A stretch of 64,000 nt of DNA from Pyxidicoccus caerfyrddinensis. GTDB taxonomy: Bacteria > Myxococcota > Myxococcia > Myxococcales > Myxococcaceae. The notes beneath the pieces were generated by a model. The model made no database searches and was not told the DNA's origin. It worked only from the letters and a program-made list of their open reading frames with translations. Location: NCBI RefSeq assembly GCF_010894405.1, contig NZ_JAAIYA010000011.1:124001-188000 (forward strand). Direction: 5' to 3'. Shown here in pieces: positions 33,229-42,857 of this stretch. The position numbers and the translations under genes are program-made. The number at the start of each line of letters is the position of its first letter. The first letter of the stretch is position 1.

Positions 33229-34128
33229 ATGCGTTTCCTATTCGTTGGTCTCCTGCTCTTCGCATCGACCGCCCTGGGGCAGACCCTCTCCCTGACGGTC
33301 GACAACATCACCGATACCGCCAAGGTCATCGGGCTCAACGGCGAGGATTGCGGCGACAAGCTGCAGGTCCGCTGGACCTTGACCGGGGGCGTTGCCTGTC
33401 AGGACATGCTGCTGTGGGTCACCAAGGACAGCTCCTGTAAGGACGCGCCGGTGACAGCGACAGGGGACTATGAGCTGCCGTCGGTGGCCATCACCAGCGT
33501 CAACAACCCGGGCAACCTGTTCCGCGAGATTGAAGTCGACAAGCTGCCCGTCTTCGCGGCGACGGACGGAGGTGCGGGCACGTGCTCCACGGCAAAGGTG
33601 GAGCAGACGATGCGCGTGTGCGCTTCCGTCAAGCTGACGAACGTCAACATCTGTAGTGACACCGCCCTCCGGGTGGCGACGCCCGTGCTGGTGCGCTTCG
33701 ACACCCAGCCCCCGCCCAAGCCCACCATCGACGCGGTGTCGCCCCGCGACTCCGCGCTGGGTGTCACGGTGTCGGCCGAGGCGGACTCCACCGTGGTCGT
33801 CACCGCCACCCTTCCGGACGCGGATGGAGGCACGGGGACGGTGGTGGCCACGGACGAGACGACGGCTGTCGAGGGCATCGCGAACCTGGAGGGCCTGGAG
33901 AACGGGGTGACCTACCAGGTGACCGCCAAGGCGACGGACGTCGCGGGCAACTCCACCGACTCGGACCCGTCCGAGGGCACACCCGTCAAGAGCGACGGTT
34001 TCTATGAGGCCTATATCGGCGCGGGCGGCACCGAGACGGGCGGCTGCGGCGCGGCGGGCGGAGGCCTCGCGGGTGGCGCGGTGCTGGCCGCCCTGGGGTT
34101 CTGGCTGTCGAGGAGGAAGCAGTCATGA
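33229..34128 (+). CDS. MYXO-CTERM-like anchored surface protein
   Basis: A 299-residue exported protein with signal peptide MRFLFVGLLLFASTALGQ, a cysteine-bearing beta domain (residues 20-165), and an FnIII-like domain (VRFDTQPPPKPTIDAVSP to EGTPVKSDG). The C-terminus is a short Gly/Cys motif (ETGGCGAAGGG), a hydrophobic helix and SRRKQS, which matches the MYXO-CTERM sorting pattern used in Myxococcota. I recall an NCBI family named after MXAN_2561 that pairs such a protein with a barrel, and this gene fits it, but this is from memory. ATG 33229 begins the signal peptide. It overlaps the next gene by 4 bp. Confidence 0.85.
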   Translation: MRFLFVGLLLFASTALGQTLSLTVDNITDTAKVIGLNGEDCGDKLQVRWTLTGGVACQDMLLWVTKDSSCKDAPVTATGDYELPSVAITSVNNPGNLFREIEVDKLPVFAATDGGAGTCSTAKVEQTMRVCASVKLTNVNICSDTALRVATPVLVRFDTQPPPKPTIDAVSPRDSALGVTVSAEADSTVVVTATLPDADGGTGTVVATDETTAVEGIANLEGLENGVTYQVTAKATDVAGNSTDSDPSEGTPVKSDGFYEAYIGAGGTETGGCGAAGGGLAGGAVLAALGFWLSRRKQS

Positions 34129-34862
34129 GGCGGGCAAAGGCCCTCGGTTTCGCGGCGCTGCTGGCCGCGCTTCCGGCATGGGGACAGGATACGACTTCGT
34201 CGTTGGTGGAGGAGAAGGTGCCGGTGGGCTCGCCGCGCACGGGCGCCATCGTCCTCCGGCTGGGCGGGTACAGGCCCCTCATCGACGAGGAGGAGGCGCT
34301 CAACGGCGCCACGCCGTACAAGGACACCTTCGGTGACGCCTCGCTGCTGCTGTTCGAGGCGGAGCTGCAGCGCTTCTTCTACCAGGGCATCGGCACGGCG
34401 GGCTTGAGCCTGTCCGCCGGCTACGGGGAGAAGTACGCGGCGGCGAGGCTGTCCGACGGTAGCAAGGCCGGGGAGCAGACGGCGCTGCGGGTGATTCCGC
34501 TGGGCTTCAACCTCTTCTACAAGTTCGACTATGCGGCCTTCGAGTGGGGCATCCCCCTGGTGCCGTACGGCAAGCTGGGCCTCATCTACACGCCGTGGTG
34601 GATTACCAAGGGCAGCGGCACCGAGGTGGTGGGCGGCAACCAGGGCTCCGGCGGCAAGTGGGGCTGGGGCGCCACCGCCGGCGTGGCCTTCATGCTCGAC
34701 GTGCTGGAGCCGCGTTTCGCGCGCGACTTCGACTCGGACCTGGGGGTGAACCACTCCTACCTGTTCGCCGAGTACATCTACGCGGATGTGAACGATTTCG
34801 GCGGGGGCGGGCTCAACCTGTCCAGCCGGCGCTGGATGTTCGGACTGGCGCTGGACTACTAA
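34125..34862 (+). CDS. Outer-membrane beta-barrel protein
   Basis: A 245-residue exported protein: signal peptide MRRAKALGFAALLAALPAWGQ, then alternating hydrophobic and polar strands ending in GLALDY, the usual outer-membrane end. It resembles the family I recall as MXAN_2562. ATG 34125 overlaps the stop of the MYXO-CTERM-like gene (ATGA), so the two are made together and may form a surface pair. No enzymatic motif is visible. Confidence 0.82.
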   Translation: MRRAKALGFAALLAALPAWGQDTTSSLVEEKVPVGSPRTGAIVLRLGGYRPLIDEEEALNGATPYKDTFGDASLLLFEAELQRFFYQGIGTAGLSLSAGYGEKYAAARLSDGSKAGEQTALRVIPLGFNLFYKFDYAAFEWGIPLVPYGKLGLIYTPWWITKGSGTEVVGGNQGSGGKWGWGATAGVAFMLDVLEPRFARDFDSDLGVNHSYLFAEYIYADVNDFGGGGLNLSSRRWMFGLALDY

Positions 34863-34869
34863 GCGGCTC

Positions 34870-36699
34870 ATGCCGCTTTCCCCGCGCCGCGCTGCTTCGC
34901 TTGTCTCGCTCCTGCTGCTGACGGCCGCCGTGGGCTCCACGGTGGCCGGCTGCCGCCGCGCGGTGCGCCCGGACCTGGGGCAGGACCGCACGGTGGAGGC
35001 GGGCGTCCCGGTGGAGCTCGGCTCGCGCGAGGAGGGCGCTCCCGCCGTCACCTGGGAGTTGGGTGACGGCACCGCCTCCCGGCAGGCCGCGCGCCTGTCA
35101 CATGCCTTCGCGAGGCCCGGCACGTACACCGTGCGCGCGCTGCACGAGGGCCAGGAAGTGGGCCACGTGCAGCTCACCGTGGTGCCCCGGCCGGTGCTGC
35201 GCGCGGTGCCCGCGGGCGCGCAGACGGTGCTGTGGGTGCCCCGGCTGCGCGGCAGTGTGGAGCCGCTGGTGGACTTCTACGAGCGGCTCATCGGCCCGGA
35301 GAACGCGCGGCGCTCGCTGGAGGAGGCCCCGCTGGTGTCGCTGCTCCTGCGCGGCCTGTACGGCGGCCCCGGCGGCGTGGTGGACCCGGAGGAGGGCTTC
35401 GGCTTCTTCCTCATGCCCGACTTCGACGGCGTGGTGGCGCTGCTGGGCGTGTACGAGCCCGCCGAGGCCCTGGACGCGGTGGGGCGCGAGCTGGAAGAGG
35501 CGGGCCACACGGTGATGCGGCAGGAGGACGGCTCGGCGCGAGTGGTGCCCGAGGACAACGGCCCGCCGATGCTGCTGTTCGAGGACCGGGGCTACGTCTA
35601 CCTCGTGGTGCCGGAGAGTCCCGACGCGCCGGAGGAGGGCGAGCCCGTGCAGGCGCAGCTCGTGGTGTCTCCGGACCCGGAGGTGGTGCGGCGCCAGGTG
35701 AAGGGGCTCACCGGGGCCGGCCTGTCGGAGGAGCCGCTGCTGGGCGAGCTGCGCGGGAAGGTGGCCGAGGGCAGCGCGTACCTGTACTCGGGCGCGCGGC
35801 CGGAGCCTCAGGAGGAGCCGGGCCCGGTGCGCGGCTTCTTCGCGTCGCTGGGCGTGGGCGCGGGGGCGGAGACGATGGAGCTGGATGGCTTCCTCGCCTC
35901 GTCGCGGCCGCTGTTGCGCGGCGAGGGCGCGCCGGAGTCGGCGCTGCTGGAGCAGGCGGCGCTGGGGCCCATGGCGGCGGCGCAGCTGTCGGTGCCGCCC
36001 GAGGAGCTGGCGAAGCTGGCCTTCGGCGCGCCGGGCTCTCCCCGCCGCGAGCGCACGCTGGAGCGGTGGCGCCAGCAGGGGCTGGACGCGGAGGCGCTGT
36101 TGAAGGCGCTGCGCGGCGACGTGGCGATGCTGGTGTACTTCGACGCGCCCGCCTTCTTCCGCAACTTCATCCGCAACAAGCGGCCGGAGCCGAAGGGCAC
36201 CGTGGTGGTGGAGGCGGGCCTCACCTCCGCGGAGGCGGTGCGCAAGCTCATCGACCAGCAGCTCCAGGACACGTCGCTGCGCTACACCACGCAGCCGCTG
36301 CCGGACGGCGTGCTGTACCGCACGCAGGTGCGTGAGCAACCCGTGGAGCTGCGCATCACCGAGCAGCGCGCGACGCTGCTGGCGGGCGAGCTGCTGGAGG
36401 GGCGCCCGCGCGGAGACGTGGGCGCGGCGCTGCGCGAGCGCTTCGGCGGCGCGGCGTTCGGCGCGGGGCACGTGTCGGTGATGGTGGACCTGGGGCGGCT
36501 GCGCGCGGACCTGCAGGCGCCGGAGGAGGTGCCGGGCGTGCCGGCGGGGCAGCTCGACGCGGCGCAGGCCTTCACCGGGGCGCTGTTGGATCAGCTCACG
36601 CCGCTGGACTCGGCCTTCCTGGACTTCTCGCTGGCGGAGGGCGGTGCGCGGCTCAAGGGGCGCGTCTCGCTGCGCGGCACGCGGGAGGTCTCGCGTTGA
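34870..36699 (+). CDS. PKD-domain lipoprotein
   Basis: A 609-residue lipoprotein with lipobox VAGC near residue 27. A PKD-like domain follows (VTWELGDGTASRQAARLSHAF and PGTYTVRAL, about residues 55-105). The remaining 500 residues are a mixed alpha/beta region, probably several repeated modules, that I do not recognise. It starts 7 bp after the barrel gene, so it belongs to the same transcription unit. It probably sits in the periplasm or at the surface. Its stop overlaps the MoaD-MoaE gene start (TTGA). Confidence 0.8.
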   Translation: MPLSPRRAASLVSLLLLTAAVGSTVAGCRRAVRPDLGQDRTVEAGVPVELGSREEGAPAVTWELGDGTASRQAARLSHAFARPGTYTVRALHEGQEVGHVQLTVVPRPVLRAVPAGAQTVLWVPRLRGSVEPLVDFYERLIGPENARRSLEEAPLVSLLLRGLYGGPGGVVDPEEGFGFFLMPDFDGVVALLGVYEPAEALDAVGRELEEAGHTVMRQEDGSARVVPEDNGPPMLLFEDRGYVYLVVPESPDAPEEGEPVQAQLVVSPDPEVVRRQVKGLTGAGLSEEPLLGELRGKVAEGSAYLYSGARPEPQEEPGPVRGFFASLGVGAGAETMELDGFLASSRPLLRGEGAPESALLEQAALGPMAAAQLSVPPEELAKLAFGAPGSPRRERTLERWRQQGLDAEALLKALRGDVAMLVYFDAPAFFRNFIRNKRPEPKGTVVVEAGLTSAEAVRKLIDQQLQDTSLRYTTQPLPDGVLYRTQVREQPVELRITEQRATLLAGELLEGRPRGDVGAALRERFGGAAFGAGHVSVMVDLGRLRADLQAPEEVPGVPAGQLDAAQAFTGALLDQLTPLDSAFLDFSLAEGGARLKGRVSLRGTREVSR

Positions 36700-37364
36700 G
36701 CGGGCGAGTCACGGTCCTCTACTTCGCCGCGGCCCGGGAGCGCGCGGGCGGGGCGCGCGAGGCGCTGGAGGTACCCGAGGGCGCGCTCGTGCGCGACGTG
36801 CTGCGGCTCATCACCGAGCGGCACCCGGCGCTGGCGCCGCTGCTGCCGCACCTGCGCGTGGCGGTGGACCAGGAATTCGTGGGCCCGGAGGCGCCGGTGC
36901 GCGGTGGCGCGGAGGTGGCGCTGATTCCGCCGGTGGCGGGCGGCTCGCCGGGGTTGTTCCGCGTGGTGGACCGGCCGCTGCGCCTGGAAGAGGTGGTGGA
37001 GGCGGTGGGCGGTGAGGCCTTCGGCGGGCTGGTGACGTTCAGCGGCTCCGTGCGGAACCAGACGAAGGGCCGGCGCGTGCTGCGGCTGGAGTACGAGGCC
37101 TACGCGCCCATGGCGGAGAAGAAGCTGGCGGAGATTGGCGCGGAGGCGGCGGCGCAGTGGCCCGGGACGCGGCTGGCCATCGTCCACCGCGTGGGCACGC
37201 TGGTGCCGGGGGAGCTGGCGGTGGTCATCGCCGCGGCGGCGCCCCACCGGAAGGAGGCCTTCCGCGGCTGTGAGCACGCGATTGAGCGGCTCAAGCAGGA
37301 CGTGCCCATCTGGAAGAAGGAGTTCTTCGAGGACGGCGACGTCTGGGTGGGCCTGGGGCCCTGA
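36696..37364 (+). CDS. MoaD-MoaE fusion, molybdopterin synthase
   Basis: A 222-residue protein joining both molybdopterin synthase subunits. Residues 1-82 are MoaD (ubiquitin-like, VLYFAAARERAGG to ALIPPVAGG). Residues 88-222 are MoaE (LRLEEVVEAVGGEAFGGLVTFSGSVRN, EYEAYAPMAEKKL, KKEFFEDGDVWVG). The MoaD Gly-Gly that must carry the thiocarboxylate is internal (AGGSPG), so cleavage after it would be needed, as known for the MoaX fusion of Mycobacterium tuberculosis. TTG 36696 overlaps the stop of the PKD lipoprotein gene. No other molybdenum-cofactor gene is near, apart from the ThiF/MoeB-like gene at the right edge, 26 kb away. Confidence 0.93.
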   Translation: MSGRVTVLYFAAARERAGGAREALEVPEGALVRDVLRLITERHPALAPLLPHLRVAVDQEFVGPEAPVRGGAEVALIPPVAGGSPGLFRVVDRPLRLEEVVEAVGGEAFGGLVTFSGSVRNQTKGRRVLRLEYEAYAPMAEKKLAEIGAEAAAQWPGTRLAIVHRVGTLVPGELAVVIAAAAPHRKEAFRGCEHAIERLKQDVPIWKKEFFEDGDVWVGLGP

Positions 37365-37367
37365 CGC

Positions 37368-38039
37368 TCAGCGGACGCGGAAGAAGCCGGGGACGTGGAT
37401 GTCGGTGCCGGCGTCGGTCTGCTGGGCGCGCTCGTCGTCGGTGAGCGGGCGCAGCGGGGTGTTCAGGCCCATGGCCTTGCGGCGCGCGGCTTCCTGTTCG
37501 GCGGCGGCCTTCAGGGCGCGCGCGTTGGACTCGGCGGCGCGCTCCGGGGTGGGGCCCGCGATGAGGAAGCCCACCGGCAGGCTGAGGAAGAGGGCGCTGA
37601 CCACCATCAGCCAGCCGAAGTCCTTCAGCTGGAGGCGGCCGACGCGCTCCTTCACCACGGAGCTCTGCACCACCAGGTGGAGCTGTCCCTCGGTGAGGCG
37701 GAGCGTCGTGCCCTCGGACAGCTCCACGGACGTGCGGCCGTCCTGTCGGCGCAGGTCGGTCTCCGGGACGGAGCCGAAGGCATCTCCGCGCACCCGGCGC
37801 AGGGTGCTCACGGCGGGCGGCAGGTGGATGCGCCAGCCGCGCTCGGTGCGCTCGGCCAGGAGGAAGGGCTCTTCAGGGAGCGTGAAGCCGTAGAGGGGCA
37901 GGGCGGCCTTCTCGTCCGGGGCGGCGTGGACCTGGTCCTGCTCGGGGCCGTAGCTCCACGCCTCGGACAGGTTGGTGCCCCAGTAAAGCTCGCAGTACAG
38001 CCCTCCGCTCGGCTTGGTGCTCATCGCGCGCTGAAGCAT
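37368..38039 (-). CDS. Single-pass membrane protein, FHA-like N-domain
   Basis: A 223-residue protein. Residues 1-125 are a beta-rich soluble domain ending in LRLTEGQLHLVVQ, similar in pattern to the FHA-like N-domains of myxobacterial AgmX/Glt-type proteins, though without clear FHA binding residues. One membrane helix follows (FGWLMVVSALFLSLPVGFLIAG), then a short tail ending DIHVPGFFRVR. ATG 38039 has AAGGA just upstream; ATG 38024 is an alternative. Its stop lies 3 bp from that of the convergent MoaD-MoaE gene. Function is unknown. Confidence 0.7.
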   Translation of the reverse strand: MLQRAMSTKPSGGLYCELYWGTNLSEAWSYGPEQDQVHAAPDEKAALPLYGFTLPEEPFLLAERTERGWRIHLPPAVSTLRRVRGDAFGSVPETDLRRQDGRTSVELSEGTTLRLTEGQLHLVVQSSVVKERVGRLQLKDFGWLMVVSALFLSLPVGFLIAGPTPERAAESNARALKAAAEQEAARRKAMGLNTPLRPLTDDERAQQTDAGTDIHVPGFFRVR

Positions 38040-38174
38040 AGGTCCTTCACCATTCCACGGCCCTTCGAAGTGTCCCGAGACGTCCCGCAGGCGACGTCCG
38101 CCGCCTGGCAGGTCCCTGGACAGCCGGGAGGGGGAAGAGGTTCCACGGGGCGGCACGCGTGTGCCGGGACCCCG

Positions 38175-39806
38175 TCACGGAGGCGTGCCCGCGGCGGTCG
38201 TGGGCTGACTGCCTTGTGTCGGCGTTGAGGGGGCGGACGTCGGCGCCGGAGCTTGCCCGGCCTCTACGCGCACGGTTCCACCCGAGGGTGTTGGGGGCGT
38301 CGCGGCCGGTACCGCGGCCTGGGCGGTCTCCCTGGTTCCAACCGTGCCCGGCGAAACCGGAGGCGAGGCGGCCGCCGGCGGTGCTCCTGGGGAAGCGGGT
38401 GTCGCTCCGCCGGATGCGGCGCCGTTGCCGGCCGCGACGGTCGGCGCGGCAGGGACGGGGAGCGCGCCCGCATCCGATGCCATCGCGGCGGCCGTGCTCT
38501 CGGTCGCGGCAACCGTGGCCGTGGTGCCCGCGTCGGCCGCTGCCGCCGGAGCCGGAGCACTCCCGGTGGCCACCGTCGCGCCCTGTGCCGGTGTCGACGC
38601 ATCCAGCGCAACCGTGCCGCCCGTGGCGACCGCGCCCGCATCCGAGGGAACGACCGCCGCCGCCGGCCGTGCCACCGGAGCTCCACTTCCTGGCGCGGCC
38701 GTCACCGGTGCGGAGGCCGCTGGCACGGGCGCTCCCGGTGGAGTCGCCGCGCCCGCCACCACCGGTGCTGGAGGCTGCGCCGGCTCCGGAAGCGCCCGGC
38801 GAATCTCCGCGCCCGCCATCGCGACAATCGCCACGGCGATGCCGAGGAAGCCCACCGTCTGCGCCACCGTCTCCACGCGCGCGGGCAGCTTGCGTCCGCT
38901 CGCCGCCTCCACCAGGAGCAGCACCACCCGGCCGCCATCCAGCCCCGGCACGGGCAGCATCGTCAGCAGCGCCAGCGCCACCGAGGCGGCCACCAGCGCC
39001 CGCAGCAGCGCGTCCGCCCCGGAGGCCGCCGCGTCGGACGACTCCTGCCGCATCAGCGCCCCGGGCCCCACCGTGTCGTCCTGCCGCGGCCCCTTCACCA
39101 GCCGCACGAGCATCGCCAGCCCCTCGGTGGCCACGTTGCCCATGTGCGCGAACGAGTGCCTCAGCGCCTCACCGGCCTGGTGCGTCCGGTACACGTACTG
39201 CTGGCTCACGCCGATGCGGCCCGTGCCTCGCTCGTCCGGACGCGGGCGTACCCGCACCATGCGCTGCTCGCCATGCCGGTCCACGCCCAGCTCCAGCGTG
39301 CGGCCCGGCGCCTCGGCCACCTTCTCCACGAAGTCCGTCCAGCTGCGCAGCGGCTGACCGGCCACGCTGACGATGCGGTCTCCCGGCAGCAGCTGCGCCC
39401 GCGCCGCCTCCGAGCCGGGCTGCACCGTGCCCACCGTCAGCGGCACCACCACGTGCGTGCCCGACGTGTACAGCGCGAAGAGGATGCCCAGCGCCAGCGC
39501 CGCGTTGGCCAGCGGTCCCGCCAGGATGATGAACGCCCGCCGCAGCGGACCCACCGCGTGGAAGCTGGCCGGCTCCGCCGCGTCCGCGCGGTGCGGGTTC
39601 ATCCCCTGCACGTGCGCGGTGGCGCCCAGCGGCACCGCGGCGAACACGTACTGCGTCCCCCACAACCGGAAGGACAGCAGGGGAGGACCGAAGCCGAACA
39701 CGAAGCGCGGCACCTTCACGCCGAGCAGCCGCGCGGCGACGAGGTGCCCCAGCTCATGCAGGGCCAGCAGGGCCCCGAGGGCCAGGAGGACGAGCGCGTA
39801 GTGCAT
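38175..39806 (-). CDS. Second site-2 (M50) protease with Ala/Pro tail
   Basis: A 543-residue M50-family intramembrane protease. ALHELGHLVAARLLG holds the zinc motif (about residue 17), there is one PDZ-like unit (VQPGSEAARAQLLPGDRIVSVAGQPL), and PGLDGGRVVLLL provides the second metal motif near residue 290. After the last helix the protein continues with about 200 residues of Ala, Pro, Val, Gly and Thr low complexity, which is unusual for this family and looks disordered. It is a paralogue of rseP at 29123-30760, with a different domain plan. A 24-codon ORF ends 18 bp upstream. Confidence 0.9.
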   Translation of the reverse strand: MHYALVLLALGALLALHELGHLVAARLLGVKVPRFVFGFGPPLLSFRLWGTQYVFAAVPLGATAHVQGMNPHRADAAEPASFHAVGPLRRAFIILAGPLANAALALGILFALYTSGTHVVVPLTVGTVQPGSEAARAQLLPGDRIVSVAGQPLRSWTDFVEKVAEAPGRTLELGVDRHGEQRMVRVRPRPDERGTGRIGVSQQYVYRTHQAGEALRHSFAHMGNVATEGLAMLVRLVKGPRQDDTVGPGALMRQESSDAAASGADALLRALVAASVALALLTMLPVPGLDGGRVVLLLVEAASGRKLPARVETVAQTVGFLGIAVAIVAMAGAEIRRALPEPAQPPAPVVAGAATPPGAPVPAASAPVTAAPGSGAPVARPAAAVVPSDAGAVATGGTVALDASTPAQGATVATGSAPAPAAAADAGTTATVAATESTAAAMASDAGALPVPAAPTVAAGNGAASGGATPASPGAPPAAASPPVSPGTVGTRETAQAAVPAATPPTPSGGTVRVEAGQAPAPTSAPSTPTQGSQPTTAAGTPP

Positions 39807-39824
39807 CCGCCGAGTGCCGTGTCC

Positions 39825-39899
39825 CTACAGCTCGTAGGCCCGGCAGTCGGAGAGGAGGGTGCCGTCCACGGTGGACTGGGGGTTGCGGTATTCAGCCAT
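39825..39899 (-). CDS. Candidate 24-residue ORF before M50 gene
   Basis: A short ORF starting at ATG 39899 encodes MAEYRNPQSTVDGTLLSDC plus five more residues and a TAG. Twenty-one of 23 sense codons after the start end in G or C, as in the real genes here. Its stop lies 18 bp upstream of the M50 protease start on the same strand. No good ribosome binding site is visible. It may be a leader peptide, a small protein or chance. Confidence 0.35.
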   Translation of the reverse strand: MAEYRNPQSTVDGTLLSDCRAYEL

Positions 39900-39957
39900 G
39901 AGGCCGAGTCTAACCGCGGCCGCCACGGCGCACTGCACCCAATGCGCCCCGTGGGGT

Positions 39958-40446
39958 ATGGTGCGCGCCGTGTCCACCCCGAGACGCTTCCAGCTCCTCG
40001 TTCCCGCCCTCCTCGTGGTCGGCCTGGCCGGCTGCCTGCCCTATCCCCAGGACCAGGGCGACTATGTCCTCACCCCCGTCGAGGTCTTCCGCGACGAGTG
40101 TGGGCTGTACGAGTCCAATCGGGACAAGTTCGCGGGCACCCTGCAGGTGACCGGCCGTGTCGTCAGCCTGGACTTCGGCCTGCTGGACAGCCGGCTCACC
40201 GGCTACTTCCTGGAGAACGGGGACGACTTCGCCATCGACGGCAGCGTGGTGAACGCCGTCGCCGAGGTGAATGGCGAGGAGTGCCTGCTCGACCAGGTCA
40301 ACCTCCACCTGGAGGGCACGACGCAATGTGAGACGCAGTTCGACGGCGTGCTGCGCGTGCGCTACGAGGCCCAGCGCCCGGACACGTGCGTGTGCGAGCT
40401 GTGGATGCGCTACGAAGCCGTCAAGGATTCGAAGCGCTGCGACTAG
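39958..40446 (+). CDS. Small cysteine-bearing lipoprotein
   Basis: A 162-residue protein of unknown function with an N-terminal signal peptide and lipobox VGLAGC near residue 24. The mature part (LPYPQDQGDYVLTPVEVF onward) has six further cysteines and reads like a compact OB-like beta fold (GTLQVTGRVVSLDFG). ATG 39958 or GTG 39970 may be the start. The frame opens further upstream but runs antisense to the short ORF at 39825-39899. acs follows after 67 bp with its own strong ribosome binding site. Confidence 0.78.
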   Translation: MVRAVSTPRRFQLLVPALLVVGLAGCLPYPQDQGDYVLTPVEVFRDECGLYESNRDKFAGTLQVTGRVVSLDFGLLDSRLTGYFLENGDDFAIDGSVVNAVAEVNGEECLLDQVNLHLEGTTQCETQFDGVLRVRYEAQRPDTCVCELWMRYEAVKDSKRCD

Positions 40447-40513
40447 TTCGCTTGAGCCTTTCCCCGTGGGTTCCTAGAACAGAGGGGCGGTAGCCCATTC
40501 TGCGGAGGAGCCC

Positions 40514-42469
<1,956 letters not shown>

Positions 42470-42500
42470 CGCACGCAGGCTCGCACCGTGGGGCAATGAC

Positions 42501-42543
42501 AGGCCCCGGAGTCGCCTCGAATCAACGGGCGGCGCCGGGGCCT
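42501..42543 (+). terminator. Hairpin after acs
   Basis: AGGCCCCGG (42501-42509) pairs with CCGGGGCCT (42535-42543), a perfect 9-bp stem with a 25-nt loop, 31 bp after the acs stop. Confidence 0.45.
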
Positions 42544-42753
42544 TCGCATGTGCGGCTCCCAGGTGCGCGGCAGCCACTCCGACCCACCCGGTCACCCGCT
42601 CGAACATGTCGAGACAGACGGCTACCGGTGAGTCTCCAGGCAAGCGCTTGCTCGGATTGCCTGAGTCGCATGCAAGGGCAGGTTTTCGCTCTGTGCCGCA
42701 CATTCCTTCGAGTCGGAAGAAACGAATACAGCCCGGTCGTCTTAGTAGCCCGG

Positions 42754-42784
42754 TTGACAGTGAAAAGATGCAAAGGCATTAAAT
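42754..42784 (+). promoter_or_regulatory. Candidate sigma-70-type promoter
   Basis: A consensus -35 TTGACA at 42754-42759 is followed after 19 bp by TTAAAT at 42779-42784. It lies in an AT-rich patch about 75 bp before the oxoamine synthase gene. The spacing is slightly long. Confidence 0.45.
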
Positions 42785-42857
42785 ACGACCCGGCTCGCCC
42801 CCCAAGCGTCTTGGCTCTCGTCCCCGCGATGCCCCCCTCCTCCCCTGGAAGTGCTTC

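Larger units (their letters stand above)
42470..42857. other. Intergenic region with promoter, acs to next gene
   Basis: This 388-bp gap is more AT-rich than its surroundings, especially from 42660 to 42790. It holds the acs hairpin (42501-42543), a 12-bp palindrome GCAAGCGCTTGC (42640-42651) and a promoter-like pair at 42754-42784. A plus-strand frame crosses the region but has poor coding character, so I do not call a gene. Confidence 0.6.
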
